Origin: Aphrophora alni
Lineage: Eukaryota > Arthropoda > Insecta > Hemiptera > Aphrophoridae
DNA length: 64,000 bases
Direction of reading: 5' to 3'
Assembly: GCA_963513935.1 (NCBI GenBank)
Contig: OY740765.1
Location: 123,819,362 to 123,883,361, forward strand
The translations under genes and the position numbers were made by a program. The notes below the pieces were generated by a model. That model was not told the origin of the DNA. It ran no database searches and saw only the letters and a list, made by a program, of their open reading frames with translations. This document shows, piece after piece, positions 1-13,433 of the stretch (position 1 is the stretch's first letter; each line of letters starts with the position of its first letter).

Positions 1-1215
<1,215 letters not shown>

Positions 1216-1225
1216 TGTTTGTGTG

Positions 1226-1489
<264 letters not shown>

Positions 1490-3335
1490 CAACAGTCCAA
1501 TGAATCTAGTTCAATACTAATACAAATAATATAGGCTACTAAAATAATACGGTGATATGAAAGTAAATTTTGAATTTACTGTTTACATTTAATGTTGATA
1601 TGAGAAAGAGTTTTTTTTTTTTTTTGACACATGTTGAAGGCAACCAGAAGAATGAAGCTAATCTATTTTCTGTCAATACAGACATTTCATTTTCCTAAGC
1701 CTTGTTTGTTTATTCTTAAAGAAGGATATTAATAACATGATAAGGCAGGCCTGTTTGTTATATGCCTCTTATCTTCCCACAGTTGGAGGGAGGGCAATTT
1801 GTTTGTGATAATCACAAGCTTTCTATTAACATAAAACTTCACACACTTACTACATTACCATAAGCTGTATGCAGAGATTTGATAAAAAATTATTGTTTAC
1901 GAATGTTATATTCATTGGATCTAAAATCAAGAAGGAAACTATATTGTATGTTATCACCTAATATTTCGCTGATGTTTTTTTTACTTCATGTACACATTCT
2001 AAGATAGGGTTAGTGGGTTTCTCGTGCTGCACCTTCTCTCTTTCGTGCAGTTAGCATAAATAATCAAAGGTTTTCATAACGCAGATTATTAGCTTTATAT
2101 TATAAGAAGTGTTATATTAATAACTATATTTTTAGAACGTAAAAACAAATAATCTATATTGGAAACGTGTGTAATCATTACGTTTTCATTGTTCGATTAT
2201 TCCATTGAATATTAAATTATTAAAATTAACTTGACAATAAATATTCTTATTTATTTAAATAAAATGTTAAATCAGTGTTATTCCCAGTCTACGCTAGTTA
2301 TTTTTATTTACAAAATAACTAAATAGAATTGGGTGATTTTATAAATCTGAGCTATAGCAGAAAATGGGTTTAAATTAACTACAAAATTGATGATAAAAGA
2401 AGTACTTTTCCGATACTATTATTGAAGTCAGAAGTATACAGTATTTTCTCCTACAACAGGAGAAGTTTTACTAGGTTCGCAAGCCATTGTGATAACACCT
2501 TGTTACCTCAATCCATGATTTTACTCTCAGACAGTTTTTGTTTGTTTTTTCAATATTATATATTTAAATTTTGTATAAAACATTTTACCTTAATCTCACA
2601 TATTTGTGAATTTTATAAATAAATATTATTTATTTATTTATTATATCCGAAGATTTTTAAATTTTATTTGGCTCAATATTTTCCTTGACCAACTAAACTA
2701 CCCACAAATGTATAATTATTTGTCCGTAATAAAATATTTTATTGATAAGAAAATATGAGAATGAACTGGGTTTGAAATCTAAATTCATACTAAAGGAAAT
2801 TTGTATTCTTTTGTTAGATCGAAGGTGTCTATTTCCCACCAATAAGAGATATTACGCACAAAAACCCGTTCAAGTGAACTCCCACCCCATTTCTACTAAA
2901 CTTAACGCTAGTCATTGTGTTAACACTTGGTTAATTATGTTATTAAATACTTAAATTTTGCGTAAAGTATAGTTAACCGAAATTTGCACTTGGTAAGTTC
3001 AAATATTCGTAAATTACATTACTCTTATTTACGAAGGTTTTTTTCGCCATTTATTTGGCTTGATTTAATTTAATTTTTTTCTTCTTGATCTATCTTTATC
3101 TACAAATCCATAATTAATGTTTTGTAATAAAATTTGTATTTGTTAGAAAGTGCGTGAATAAAATTGGTTTGTAATGTAATTTAACACCAAAGGAAGTTTG
3201 TATCATTTAGTTCGATCGAGAACGTCCATTTCCCGTCAATTACAGCTACTTCGCCTTTCCCACGACAATGATTTCTCCGTATTACCCATTCCAAAACTAA
3301 AGATAGACATTATACTGATTATTATTTCGAGTTCT
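1490..3335. other. AT-rich spacer
   Basis: No supported gene. Short open frames near 2422-2622 and 2742-2954 lack protein-like composition and have no splice context. Confidence 0.5.
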
Positions 3336-3446
3336 TTAAAAAGCTCTAGCTCGTAAAAAGCTCGAGCTCGATAAAAGCTCAAGCTCGATTAAAACTCGAG
3401 CTCGGCTCGATTTACCGAAACTCGGCTCGAACTAAAAAATCCGGGC
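3336..3446. repeat. Degenerate GCTCGAGCTCG array
   Basis: Five to six imperfect copies of AAAAGCTCGAGCTCG-like units, about 18-20 bp each, lie in an otherwise AT-rich stretch. The core GAGCTC/CTCGAG is itself palindromic. Its origin is unknown to me. Confidence 0.7.
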
Positions 3447-3668
3447 TCGCACACTTGAAAAAATCCCCTAAAAATTGAAATACTTATTTTGAAATCTAAC
3501 AAAAAATGAGGGAAATTCCTCCCTCTAAAATTTGTTGTTAAATTAATAATTTCCAAGGTAGCTGTCCATAAAACGTTTTGGTGAACTCAAAAATTGAACC
3601 TTATTTCCAATTGTATCGACATGTTACGTGAAGAATCCAGCAAAGAGACAAACTTGTTGATTTTAGTA

Positions 3669-3963
3669 CAGTGAAATCTCGGTAATTTGAATCTCAGGGG
3701 GGAAAGATTCAAATTTGAATATTTCAGTTTTTCGAGGTTGGGCTTATCAAGGGCAACTTTGAAAGCTTCGATTTATAGAGCTTAGGTTTGGTTTGGTTAG
3801 GTTAGGTTAAAGTACAGCAACGCATGTAACATTAAACGTTATAACATGAACCTCTTCCAATAACTGTTATATCTGGTTTCCCATTCGATTTATCAAGACA
3901 AGCTTGTTTTGTAGAGGTTTTTTAGCCCGAAACTTTGATCTACAAACTTGTAGAGGTCCATTA
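3669..3963. mobile_element. Possible pogo/Tigger-like miniature element
   Basis: The left end CAGTGAAATCTCGGTAATTT and a right end with TAGAGGTCCATTATA resemble the CAGTG..CCTCGGTAA terminal repeats of pogo-type elements in inverted orientation. The interior repeats the theme (TTTTTCGAGGTTGGGCTTATC). There is no transposase. The right end abuts the next element. The call rests on memory of the terminal consensus. Confidence 0.4.
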
Positions 3964-3965
3964 TA

Positions 3966-4883
3966 CCAGGTGTTTCAAAATGAATATTGGAGTTTTAAGG
4001 CTTTGTAGTATTTATTACACTTAACTTAAAATAATAAATAATTTATCAAATGAAAGAGCAAATCACACAGATTTTCCTACAAGTGTACAATGTGAGCACC
4101 ATTCGTCACACGGTACACATCGAGTTGATATGTATTTGGTTCGTCCCAAACCTTGATCAGTGTGTCTGGAGTAAATGCAACAAATTGAGTGTGTCAATTG
4201 TTGCAACAAATGCTCTAATCCCGTTCCTTAAGTTGGATAGGTCAGCTGGTAGCGGAGGCACATACACATGATCCTTTATGTCTCCTTAGGTGAAATATCG
4301 ATTTGTCACTGAAGACGACACGATCCAGAAAATCTTCATCGTGATGCAGCAACATATCTTGCAAAGTTGTCACGTAAACCGTAGTCTATAGTCTATAGGC
4401 TTTAGAGCTTGTAACAACTGCAACGATAAAGACGTAGTTCTAAGCGTCTCCTTATAACTCTCCACACAGACGTCACTGGAATTGCTAATAATTCACGACT
4501 AGCTTTCCGAGATGAATTCTTGGGGTTACGCGTGAAAGACTCTCTCACTCGTTCTTTAGTCACTCTTGGTCGTCTCTTACTCTTCCCTTTGCAAAGGCAG
4601 CCGGTGTCTTCAAACTGATGATACCATCCACGGATGTTATTATCACTTGGAGGAACGCTCGTTGCCCTGTAACTAAATATTCAGTCCTTGCAACTTGAAA
4701 ACAAGAAAAGCTTTCTGTTCACTAGTCACCATCTTTGCTACTAGCGTTATCTAAAACAGTGCAGGTGTACCAACAAAACTGTTTGAGTAGCTCTATCATT
4801 TGATGTATTATTTATAATTGTAAATTAAATGTAATAAATACTACATAGCTTTAAAACCCCGATATTCATTTAGAAACACTCCG
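3966..4883 (-). mobile_element. Tc1/mariner-like element, decayed
   Basis: The ends form inverted repeats of at least 50 bp (left GTGTTTCAAAATGAATATTG, right its near reverse complement), each next to a TA dinucleotide (3964-3965 and 4884-4885), as expected for IS630-Tc1-mariner insertions. The minus strand holds a transposase N-terminus starting near 4732: MVTSEQKAF, then IRGWYHQFEDTGCLCKGKS, then a second helix-turn-helix-like part with RVTKERVRESFTR and SVWRVIRRRL. This matches the helix-turn-helix region of a common insect transposase family often annotated DUF4817. The catalytic DD(D/E) part is absent, so this is a non-autonomous deletion derivative. Confidence 0.8.
4395..4732 (-). pseudogene. 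Transposase N-terminal fragment (Tc1/mariner-like)
   Basis: The ATG at 4732 begins MVTSEQKAFLVFKLQGLN. A short deletion or frame change follows, then the WYHQFEDTGCLCKG block, the ERVRESFTRNPKNSSRKASR block and VWRVIRRRL. These are the two DNA-binding helix-turn-helix subdomains of the family. The reading is interrupted and no DDE catalytic domain follows before the terminal repeat. Confidence 0.7.
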
Positions 4884-4889
4884 TATTAT

Positions 4890-6560
4890 AAAATTATATA
4901 TAATATTATATATAATTATATTATAAGCTATATTATATATATTATATTAGGTTTACATTATATTTATAAAATGTAGTTTATACAGAGTAGTTGTTCATGT
5001 AAGTTTGTATTGTTATTAGAAAAATTGAAGCCTAAAACAGTATTTATCTAAGTATTGTAAGCTTTTCTATAAGATACACCAGAAGAAAAAAAATTGACAC
5101 TAAAATTAATTGTACTCTATAAAAAAAATGACTGTTTCGTAGGAGACTCCCTAGGAACGAAAAGAAATGAAATTTATCTGCAAAGAAATAATTAGACTGT
5201 GTTTGGTCAATAAGCGTAATAATTTAATATTTAATTGTTTTTAATTAGGTAATTATTCAAAAGTTGACATCAAGATGTGTCTGTTTCTGAAATAGTTTGC
5301 AAGAATAATTGTATCTTTTTACATTTTATTTAACTTCTAAGTATTTTGATGATTTGCAAATTTTGATAGCATTTACACATCATTTTTTATATTTGATATA
5401 AAAATCAAATAATTGCACATCATTTTATATTTGCACACAATTTTTGATAACTTTTGTTAATAGTTTTTTAAGCCCTTTGGGGCAAATTTTAACCTGTATG
5501 GAAATGTTGTCTTTTTTAATTTTCAATTTAACTCTTACATTATTTAATTAACTAAATACATTTATATTTAATATAACAGAAGCACAGGGTACAGCTGGAA
5601 AGGGGACAAATAAACTTATAAATTTTAAAAAAAGTTATTAGTTTCAAACTACATGAATATTGTATTCATTTAAATTGGGTATATTTATCCAATATTTTGT
5701 GAAAACTATAATTTTGAGAATAATGATGAAGTTATAAATAAAACTTATTTAATTCGTTAAAAATATAATTTTAAATACTAGAAAATGTATATGTCGGTTC
5801 AGTTATCGGTTCCAAACTACTTAGATAAATATCAATTAATTTGTTTAAACACCAGGGTAATAAAATTATCATGAAATGTAAGAAACCATAAAATTATGGT
5901 TCGAATTTTTGGGAAAATAATTATATTAGTTCCTCCTATAAAATCAGAACCGCCTGTAAAAGTAATTTGTAATGTAATTATTTTCATTCTTATATAAAAT
6001 CCTTTTGCAACATATTCAATTTATTTTTCCTTAAATTTTCATAGATAATAGTAGGTTTGTAATATTTTTTTGAAATCATCTAGTTTCACGAGCATGGAAA
6101 AGTGTGTCATGGAATAACAAATTTTGTTCAAAATCAAATAGTATAATCAATACTAAATTTATATCGAATTTGATCAAAACTAATGTGTAGAATTATCGAA
6201 TAAGTTACCTGCATTTTCTTAAGACGAATTAGAGCTAGTGCTTTACAGGATTTCTCTCCCATTAGGTTGATAGATTTTGATCCAAACTATTTGGAAAGTG
6301 TGTTTTAAAATGTGAGTCAAATTAGAGGAAAGAGGTGAAGGTTTTAAAATGGTCCTGGAGAATGGATTAATTAGTAAATCATTTGCTAGTCCCATTAACA
6401 ATATTTTTAATGGAATTTTATATGAAACTATAACCGACTTCTTTGATCGACTCTATCTGAAGATATTCCCGATTCAATTTTACCGTCTTTCTCTAATTCA
6501 ATACAATTTCATCTAACAACATTATTCTGAACGTTTACAGGTATCTTGCAAAATGTGCTC
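4890..6560. other. AT-rich spacer
   Basis: No gene or RNA seen. Short TATA-rich runs near 4890-4950 and an ATTTGCACA-type duplication near 5375-5440 are the only structure. Confidence 0.5.
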
Positions 6561-6561
6561 A

Positions 6562-6566
<5 letters not shown>

Positions 6567-6596
<30 letters not shown>
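6567..6596. repeat. (TA)n microsatellite
   Basis: A short TA tract directly abuts the terminal sequence of the transposon remnant that follows. Confidence 0.95.
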
Positions 6597-6598
<2 letters not shown>

Positions 6599-7035
6599 GG
6601 ATGAATAAAAAGTCAAGACCCCCCTCTAATATTTTTCTAAGTAAATATTCAGAGATATCCTTTTGGTGGTCGTGCAATCTTAGCAGGAAGTTTCATTTTA
6701 TGATTTTGAAAATTTTGTGTCCCCCAAAAATGGGGGATTTTGGGGGCAACTCAAATTTTTTAAATTTAAACCCCCTTCAAGTGACACCTCATTTTGAAGT
6801 GTTTACAAAAACTTAAAGAAAAGTGAAAACCAGAGTTCGCTATCTCTTCTCTATCAAAAATGGTAGCCCGTCAAAAGTTATTGAAGTCTCCACAAAATTT
6901 CATCCTTATAAAATTCAGCTTGTCCATGAGTTGAATGAAGATGATCCAGACCGTCGTCTTCAATTTTGTGAGGAAATAGAAGCTCTAATTTTAGCTCATC
7001 CATTGTTTATTCAATTGACTTCTACAGATAAATAA
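6597..7035 (+). mobile_element. Transposon end plus transposase fragment (DUF4817-like)
   Basis: From ACCGGATGAATAAAAAGTC the sequence has the C-rich and G-rich blocks (CAAGACCCCCCTC, AAAATGGGGGATTTTGGGGG) seen in termini of insect TA-inserting elements; a similar layout occurs in the element at 59.0-61.2 kb. An open frame at 6823-7035 encodes KFHPYKIQLVHELNEDDPDR and RLQFCEE, the strongly conserved linker between the helix-turn-helix and catalytic domains in this insect transposase family. The catalytic domain and the right terminal repeat are missing. Confidence 0.7.
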
Positions 7036-7039
7036 ATGT

Positions 7040-8380
7040 ACTACAAAATATGTAACCCATATTTATATTTAATTAAAAATCCATCAACATTCCTGCAGGA
7101 AGAGATTGTAACAGATATGTTATGATTTCGAAAATGTATGTGTACATTTTAATTACATATATTCATTATGTACGGGTTATATGTAACACTTATCACTTAA
7201 CCTATTTATTATTGTTATTCAGAGCATTTCATATAGGACTTTACAATTTAAAAACATATTGAGATAACTTTAAAAAATCTGTTGAGGTGTCATTAAAAGC
7301 AAAGGTTTTGGTTTCACGAAACGAACTGCACGACTCTAGTTCAACAAAATGTTCATACCCAGTATGGTAAGAATCCTAAGGATCATGGAACTCGGATATA
7401 AAATTCTTTGTTTTCAATTGCGTGTTTTTAAGGCACAATATATAGCCTACCCTATGTCCTTTTATTTAATCACATTTTCAAGAGAAGCCGCAGTTACCAC
7501 ATATTTAAAAATCTATTTTTCGTCATACTGCTATAAAAACAGCTGTTTTCAATACATGCACTGAGATCCTAAGGTTGTTCTTTTAAGTCCCAAGACCTAA
7601 AAACATCAGCTGAGGTCGAGGTCATCAGCTGTTACTTCGTTTATACGAATTAATTAACGATTGTAAAGCATCTATAAAAACAACCAATACTCTGGATCGT
7701 AAATAACCGCTAAAACAGCTGTTACCATCGATTTAAAGGTACATAGGTTATAACATTTTTGTTTTTGTGAAATTGTTTTCTTATAATATTTGCATTATAA
7801 CAAAAAATATAATTCATCACTTGAACCAAAAGATGCTTTTCGATCCTCGCTCAAAGTTAAACATGAGCTTGTTTTTAAATGCTTCACTTTTGGTACTAGT
7901 GACTAAATATACTATTTGGTAATAGCATATACTCCATAGTATTATTATTTTCAATCTATGATAAGTTCCATTTAAAAAAAGAATAATGAAATATAGCTTA
8001 TATTACATCCTTTATTTTTTGTTTGTACAAAATGTCATTATGTTCTACTGATGCACTTGATATTGGTAGATCTTAAATAACTCTCTTCAGAGGACCGAAA
8101 CAATTTTCTCCTGACATTTAATATCAATACAATTATTGTAATGATCACTCGGTGACTTCGACTATTTTGTTTACTCTTTTCTTCTCCAATTATAAATGAC
8201 TTTCCATTTGTTCTGAACCAATTTTAACTAATTAATTAAAGATGGAGATGTTTTTGGACCCGTAATAGAAATTAAGAACCCATGTAGAAATACAAATGTT
8301 ATTCAGTGAGCTTTATATTGTAATAACAATGAAAATGGGTAGGTAATGTATATCAGATAGTCAATGGATAAGGTTAGAGC
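7040..8380. other. Spacer, no supported gene
   Basis: AT-rich. Near 7935-8040 a stretch reads as a rough reverse complement of about 1020-1125 (ATTTTGTTTG..TATTATAGAG theme), so a diverged interspersed repeat may be shared, but no boundary is clear. Confidence 0.4.
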
Positions 8381-8382
8381 CC

Positions 8383-8635
8383 TCAGATGCTCATTGTAGT
8401 GAGTATTTGCGTGACAACTTCGAGGGATGCTAGCTGAGTCTATATTTTTGTCATATATTCTTGGGTTATATCCCTCTTTGAAATCTTTCCTATCAGGTCT
8501 CTCATGACCAACTGTTGTTTTCTGACGACTCTGGAGCTATTAGAATTTTCAAGGGGTATGTGTCTATATGTTAACTTCTTTTTTTAAAGCAATGACTACC
8601 AAGAGGTTTTTGCCTTTAACAACAAGAAAAAAAAG
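8383..8635 (+). repeat. SINE-like dispersed repeat, copy A
   Basis: One of six copies. Shared blocks in order: GTGAGTA near the start, TAGCTGAGTCTA, TTGGGTTATATCC, CAGGTCTCTC, ACCAACTGTTGTT, GAGCTATTAGAAT, a T-rich run, GACTACCAAGAGGTTTTT and an A-rich end. No open frame is conserved. Confidence 0.7.
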
Positions 8636-8904
8636 ACTCGAAACTGGGATTAGAGGGACACTCTGGTGGGCAAAGACTGAGAAGCCAATGTAGATTTTTT
8701 TCTGAGATGGATTGGAGTGAAGAGGTAGAGAAGAGTTGTGTACGACTAGTGTAATAACAGACATTTTTGTAACCACATTACTTAAAAAATTTGTTATTTA
8801 ATGATTTGACCTTATCTCTTTGTGGTTGGTTTTTCATATTCTGAAATATTCAGAAATGCATTTTTTATTTCATTATTTTTGTCATTATTTAAAGGCTAAA
8901 ACCT

Positions 8905-9055
8905 CTCCTCTCTAAAAAAAAAAAAGAAGAAAAGAAATAAAATACTCTTGAATACTATAATAATGTCAGGGTCGGAAGAGAACAACGTTTGATCAAGAGA
9001 GACCTGATTGGACAGATGAAAGAGAAAGATCTAACCCAAGACGTTTTGATGCGAA
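8905..9055 (-). repeat. SINE-like dispersed repeat, copy B (partial)
   Basis: The reverse complement carries TCTTGGGTTAGATC, CAGGTCTCTCTTGATCAA, GTTGTTCTCTTCCGACCCTG and ATTATAGTATTCAAGAG, matching copies A and C in the opposite orientation. The 98-codon plus-strand frame over it is largely a reading of the repeat. Confidence 0.65.
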
Positions 9056-9119
9056 ACAAATTAATTTCGCATAAAATTAAAATATATTGTTGTTCCTTGA
9101 CAAATTTTCTATTATTTCC

Positions 9120-9285
9120 TATTGTTTCATATTTCCCATTAGATTTAAGAATGGCTGGAGCTTGTAACATGGAGAGCTGTCGGGCTGTAGGCCTACTCCT
9201 TCGTCCTTGCAGGCAAACTCGTGTATTGTTTAGACATAAGGATTATATTGCCGAAGGTTTGATCATTGCAATTCTTAATTTCTAA
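9120..9285 (+). other. Short unassigned open segment
   Basis: After TTTCCCATTAG an open frame begins MAGACNMESCRAVGLLLRPC and runs about 45 codons. There is a possible acceptor upstream but no strong donor. I do not recognise it; a chance frame is likely. Confidence 0.15.
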
Positions 9286-9711
9286 TCCCAAATCAGATAT
9301 CTTCTGAAGACAGTTTGTTGTAGATGATCATAATTATTGTAGGATGTTATTAGATTGAAAAAAAAGGAATGGTTAACTATCTCTCTATCAAATGTTGCGT
9401 ATCTTAAAACTAGTTGATCTGTAAAGGTGACTGGGGTAGAATATACTATTATTGAAAAGTAAGTAGCATCTTTTACCCCATCAGCAAAGCTATTTCGATG
9501 TTGATTTTCTATAAGTACTAAAAATGTATTGTATACTTGATGAGATAGGCGTTTAGTGTTCCTTATTCAGAGTGGTGAATTTTTTCTAAGTAGTTTTTGA
9601 GGAAAATATCAAACTCGGCAGAAAACCTTTCTTTTCGATGACTTATATTCTGTATTTCAACTAAATGGAAGTCTCAATTTGGTCAACTCATTCGCTTTGC
9701 GATATAAGACA

Positions 9712-9739
9712 CCCACCCACACACACACACACATACACA

Positions 9740-9792
<53 letters not shown>
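9712..9792. repeat. Compound microsatellite (CA)n(TA)n(TAA)n
   Basis: A CA tract passes into TA and then into about 14 TAA units. The minus-strand frame across it reads as poly-Leu and is an artefact. Confidence 0.95.
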
Positions 9793-9794
<2 letters not shown>

Positions 9795-9799
9795 TAAAC

Positions 9800-10870
9800 T
9801 GTTTCTTAAATAAAATAATTATATAAGTTATATTCATGTGTTTAATTTTTTTAAACATGTTATATCTGGTCAGATCCAAAATGGGCTCGATAATATACAT
9901 CCCATGATAATGATTGAATTTGTGAAGTAGAATTTACCTATTTCAGGTAGAAAGTTGTAAATTTACAAGTCTCAGATAAAATCAAAATTTTTGTATCATT
10001 TTGTAGATAATATGGTTTAGCTGAATCAATTGAGATATCGCCTAGCTCCAAACATCTATAAATTTTGAGATATTGAACATAAACAACCACAAATATTTTA
10101 AAAATGTATACTTGCTGACCGATTTCGATTAAACCGTGTAAAATATCTGTTTTGTTTATATTGTTACCAAGTCTTTTGAAATTTAAATACGAGTATAAGT
10201 TCAAAATTTCGAATATTTCAGTTTACGCTATTTTTTGTAAAATCAGGGTATCTACAAAATTGAGGACATAAAATTCCCACATAATGGACGCTTTTTCGGA
10301 TATTTCTTTATATTTCCTGGTTTAAAAACAGCTGTTTTTGGGACTGTAACCGGTAACCTTAAATTTGTGTAGAGATTTGAGTAACACGTACTTGTACATA
10401 AAGAGAAGAATATCTCGAAATAACTTATTGGGATAAAAATATCGCAAAATCATTTAAGCCTGTGTAATTTAATAGGTATTATGGAATTTCGTTGTAATCG
10501 TAATCACCCATGTTAGGAGTGCTATTTTTCAATGCAAATCACAAACCACCCATAGAGCTTTCTACGATCAAACTTTTATTCTTTGAAAAGGGGAGTTGTT
10601 TCTATATTAGAAACAACTGGAAATAAACAAGTAAATATGATCATTGATGTCCGTTCAGAAATACCGAAATAAAATCATAATATATCTTATTTCTTCCCCT
10701 CCTCCTTCCTTGACGGACCTAGGCCTACATTAACGCGGTCGCATCTTTTTTATGTTATTTTGTCATAAATAAAGTGGGAAAAAAATGATTAAAAACTAAA
10801 TATTTAACAATGCATATGAAATAGTGGTCTATAGGCATAAAAACTGAAAGAACATTTGATTACAACGGTT
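9800..10870. other. AT-rich spacer
   Basis: No gene seen. The 88-codon minus-strand frame at 9938-10204 has no recognisable motif. Confidence 0.45.
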
Positions 10871-10875
10871 ATTAT

Positions 10876-10905
10876 TATTATATATATATGTATATATATA
10901 TATAT
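10876..10905. repeat. (TA)n microsatellite
   Basis: A TA tract directly precedes the minisatellite, as at the sister locus near 27.3 kb. Confidence 0.9.
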
Positions 10906-10907
10906 AG

Positions 10908-11320
10908 ATTTATGTATAAGACCTTTCGAGTGCCTAATGGTACGGGCGACGACCTATTGGAGGCCTGGAGTGCTTGAACTCAGGCATTCAAAAGGTCTGT
11001 TTTCATACACTAAAACGACCTTTTGTGCCCTCTGTATAAAGCGAAAACGTCGACGAACCTTTTGGATGCCTAGAGTGCCTGGTGTGAAATGTACGGGAGA
11101 CGATATTTTGAAGGCTTATATACGATCAGTTACAAATGCCACCTATTGAAGTCTTATACGATCAGTTACAAAAGTCACCTTTTAAAGGGTTTAGTTGACG
11201 CCTGTTCCTGTTAATTTCTATTTTCTGACGCCTGTTATCACCATGGTATAAGTCATCGTGTTTTAGAGACCTTTTGAAGACCTGCTATTATTTAAATAGA
11301 ACCTTTTGAAGACCTTATGC
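10908..11320 (+). repeat. Degenerate GACCTTTTGAGTGCCT minisatellite, locus 1
   Basis: About ten diverged copies of a short motif: GACCTTTCGAGTGCCTAA, its inverted form CAGGCATTCAAAAGGTC, GACCTTTTGTGCCCT, AACCTTTTGGATGCCT, and twice TTATACGATCAGTTACAAA. Units are irregular at roughly 40-55 bp. The same family appears in reverse orientation at 27.06-27.29 kb, also next to a TA tract. The 97-codon open frame here is a reading of the repeat. Confidence 0.65.
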
Positions 11321-11324
11321 TCTC

Positions 11325-11725
11325 CAATAAACTTAATTTTGACATTACTTTGTCTGAAACATTATTTGAGTAAAATTTTGCGTCACATAACAATATTGTA
11401 TAGTTTTAATACAAAAAAATTTGATTTAAAAATTTTCTCATATCACTTACTTTCTTTCATTAAAACTATTGTTTGTCAAATACTAATGAAGTAACTATTT
11501 ATTTTAAATATAACTAGAGGGTACATAATCCTCTGTTCGCGGTACAACTCCCGTTCAGCCATTCGTTGTCCTCGTTTTCATAATATAGTTAACAGAATGT
11601 TAAAATATGTTACACATTATTAATCAGAAGACGAAAATAGTTACATTTATTTCTCCAAACAAGTAGGCTGCGGTATTTATTTTTTCAAGTTTATAAATAA
11701 AACTATATTTTAACTAGTTACCATT
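11325..11725. other. AT-rich spacer
   Basis: No feature seen apart from short open frames without coding character. Confidence 0.5.
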
Positions 11726-11726
11726 T

Positions 11727-11930
11727 TACTTTCACACTATACTATAGTATAGAGAAAGTATAGTGATCGCAAAAAAATCGATGATGAGATTTTTGTGGAT
11801 ATACCCGTTTTGGGACCCCCTGAGTCCAAAAAAGTGGTTTTTACAAAATGTCTGTCTGTATGTCTGTATGTATAAAAAGCTAGAGAGAAAAATATTCGAT
11901 CGATTTCAAACAAATTTGCACCAAGCATGT
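11727..11930 (+). repeat. GATCGCAAAAAAATCGATG / TCTGTCTGTATG repeat, copy 1
   Basis: It shares with 18.89-19.15 kb a start TTACTTTC.CACTAT..ACTATAGTATAGAGAA, then GTGATCGCAAAAAAATCGAT, GATGAGATTTTTGTGGATAT, CCGTTTTGGG, GAGTCCAAAAAAGTGGTTTT, a TCTGTCTGTATG microsatellite and AGCTAGAGAGAAAA. It is high-copy style interspersed DNA with no conserved open frame. Confidence 0.75.
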
Positions 11931-11978
11931 CAAGGCATGCTTTATTTTTGTTTAAATTTGTTAAATTGTTAAATTTGT

Positions 11979-12180
11979 TTAACAACAAAACACACGTCAT
12001 AGTACTTTTCCCAGCCCTAAAATGTATGTTATACTGTACAGTCCTAATTGTAGTTATGCGATTAAGCAGAAAAGTGTCTTAAATTAATTCAGCAGCCTAA
12101 ACAGTTACTTTTGGTAGTGTTTAACAACAAAACACATGCCATAGTACTTTTCCCAGCCCTAAAATGTATGTTATACTGTA
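11979..12180. repeat. 142-bp tandem repeat, left part
   Basis: A partial unit, one full unit (11998-12139) and the first 41 bp of the next (12140-12180). Each unit starts CATAGTACTTTTCCCAGCCC. The array is interrupted at 12180 by the LINE and resumes at 17146 with the same 142-bp period. Confidence 0.85.
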
Positions 12181-12208
12181 AATATATTTTAAGTGTACTG
12201 TTTAATTT

Positions 12209-12253
12209 GTGTGTGTGTGTGTGTGTGTGGGGTGTGTGTGTGTGTGTGTGTGT
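12209..12253. repeat. (GT)n microsatellite
   Basis: A GT tract with a GGGG interruption lies in the 5' region of the LINE. Confidence 0.95.
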
Positions 12254-12447
12254 TAGGTATCAAAGTTTATTAATATTTCACTACAATTATTATTATTGCA
12301 TTTTATAGTGTGAAGCATAAATATTTACGTTATTGAAGAACGTTAGTTTCCGTTAACGTTTCGTTCTACAGGTTAGTGATAGACCTCTCACGTGTGTATT
12401 ATTTTCATTTTTCGTATTTTGCGGATTTTGAGAAATTTTTCGGGCCT

Positions 12448-13353
12448 ATGAATGACTCAACGATTGACAAATATTTTTCCACAAAAAATCCGAAAGGCTT
12501 AAAACGTTTTAGGGCGTACAGTTCGCCAGAACTTTCGGAAGACGCAAGTGTTTCGTTAGGAATGTCGGAAACGCATTGTGACAAGATGGATAATGCAAAG
12601 GTAGGTGACACGACGCATAGACAGCTAATGACTGGGTTGAGTAACTTGCTAGATACAAAATTATCGACATTGGCTACTAAAAAAGACCTCTTAATTGTGT
12701 CTTCTGAGGTGAGAAGTCTGACGGAAGAGAAGTTGTTTTGAAAGCAAAGATAGACTGTATTAAAAAACAAGAACAGGTTATTATGGATAAGCTAAATGAT
12801 TTAGAAGGTAGATCTAGACGTAACAATTTAATTTTTGTAGGTTTTAAATGGAATGGTCAGACAAACTTTAAAGCCCTTGTGAAAATTCTGTGTGGAAGTG
12901 TTAAAGTGTAATGACAGTTTGTGGGTCAATAGAGCGCAACCATTAGGAGCAAAGGGCAGAGCAATAATTGACCAGTTCCCTTCAGATGACGATATTGGGT
13001 GGATCATGTCCAATGTAAATAAGTTAAAGGGAACATCTTATGTCGTACATCGGGATTACAATTAGGATGTAAGATTAAAGCGAGCCTACCTTACTGCAGT
13101 CCGACGGGAGATAGAAAAAGAGTTGGGAAGACGTCGTATGCCGTTAGTTTTTGACCACATTAGAATAGAAGGTGTCAAATTCACCTGGGAGGACAACACA
13201 CTGATGGCCGGCCGAACGGATGGAATAGTGAAGCTGAAGGATCTATTCAACTACGATTTCTCATCGCGCATAGCGGAGTTGAGAAAGGACGGTCCAGGGA
13301 AGCTGCAACCAGGACGGACGGACGAGGAAGGAATGAAGACAACATCTTCTTAG
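12448..13353 (+). pseudogene. LINE ORF1 (coiled coil, RRM and C-terminal domain), broken
   Basis: ORF1 proteins of this type are RNA-binding chaperones of the retrotransposition particle. The likely start is the ATG at 12448 (MNDSTIDKYFSTKN). A helical region follows (LLDTKLSTLATKKDLL), then a frameshift at 12739. The second frame (about 12729-12911) carries LNDLEGRSRRNNLIFVGF, the junction of coiled coil and RRM typical of L1 ORF1p-like proteins. A third segment (12907-13353) has RAIIDQFPSDDDIGWIM and, after an in-frame TAG at 13063, the C-terminal domain with RREIEKELGRR and IEGVKFTWEDN. The domain order is complete but the frame is broken at least twice, besides the stop. Confidence 0.8.
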
Positions 13354-13433
13354 GGACTAAACACCAATTTCTCAGGACAATGTTCTCAAACAGCTGATAA
13401 GGAGTTGGACAATATTATAGTGCCTCAGACGGT

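Noticed and set aside
10856..11149. 97-codon plus-strand frame
   Set aside because: It covers the TA tract and minisatellite, whose units are neither in phase nor conserved as protein.
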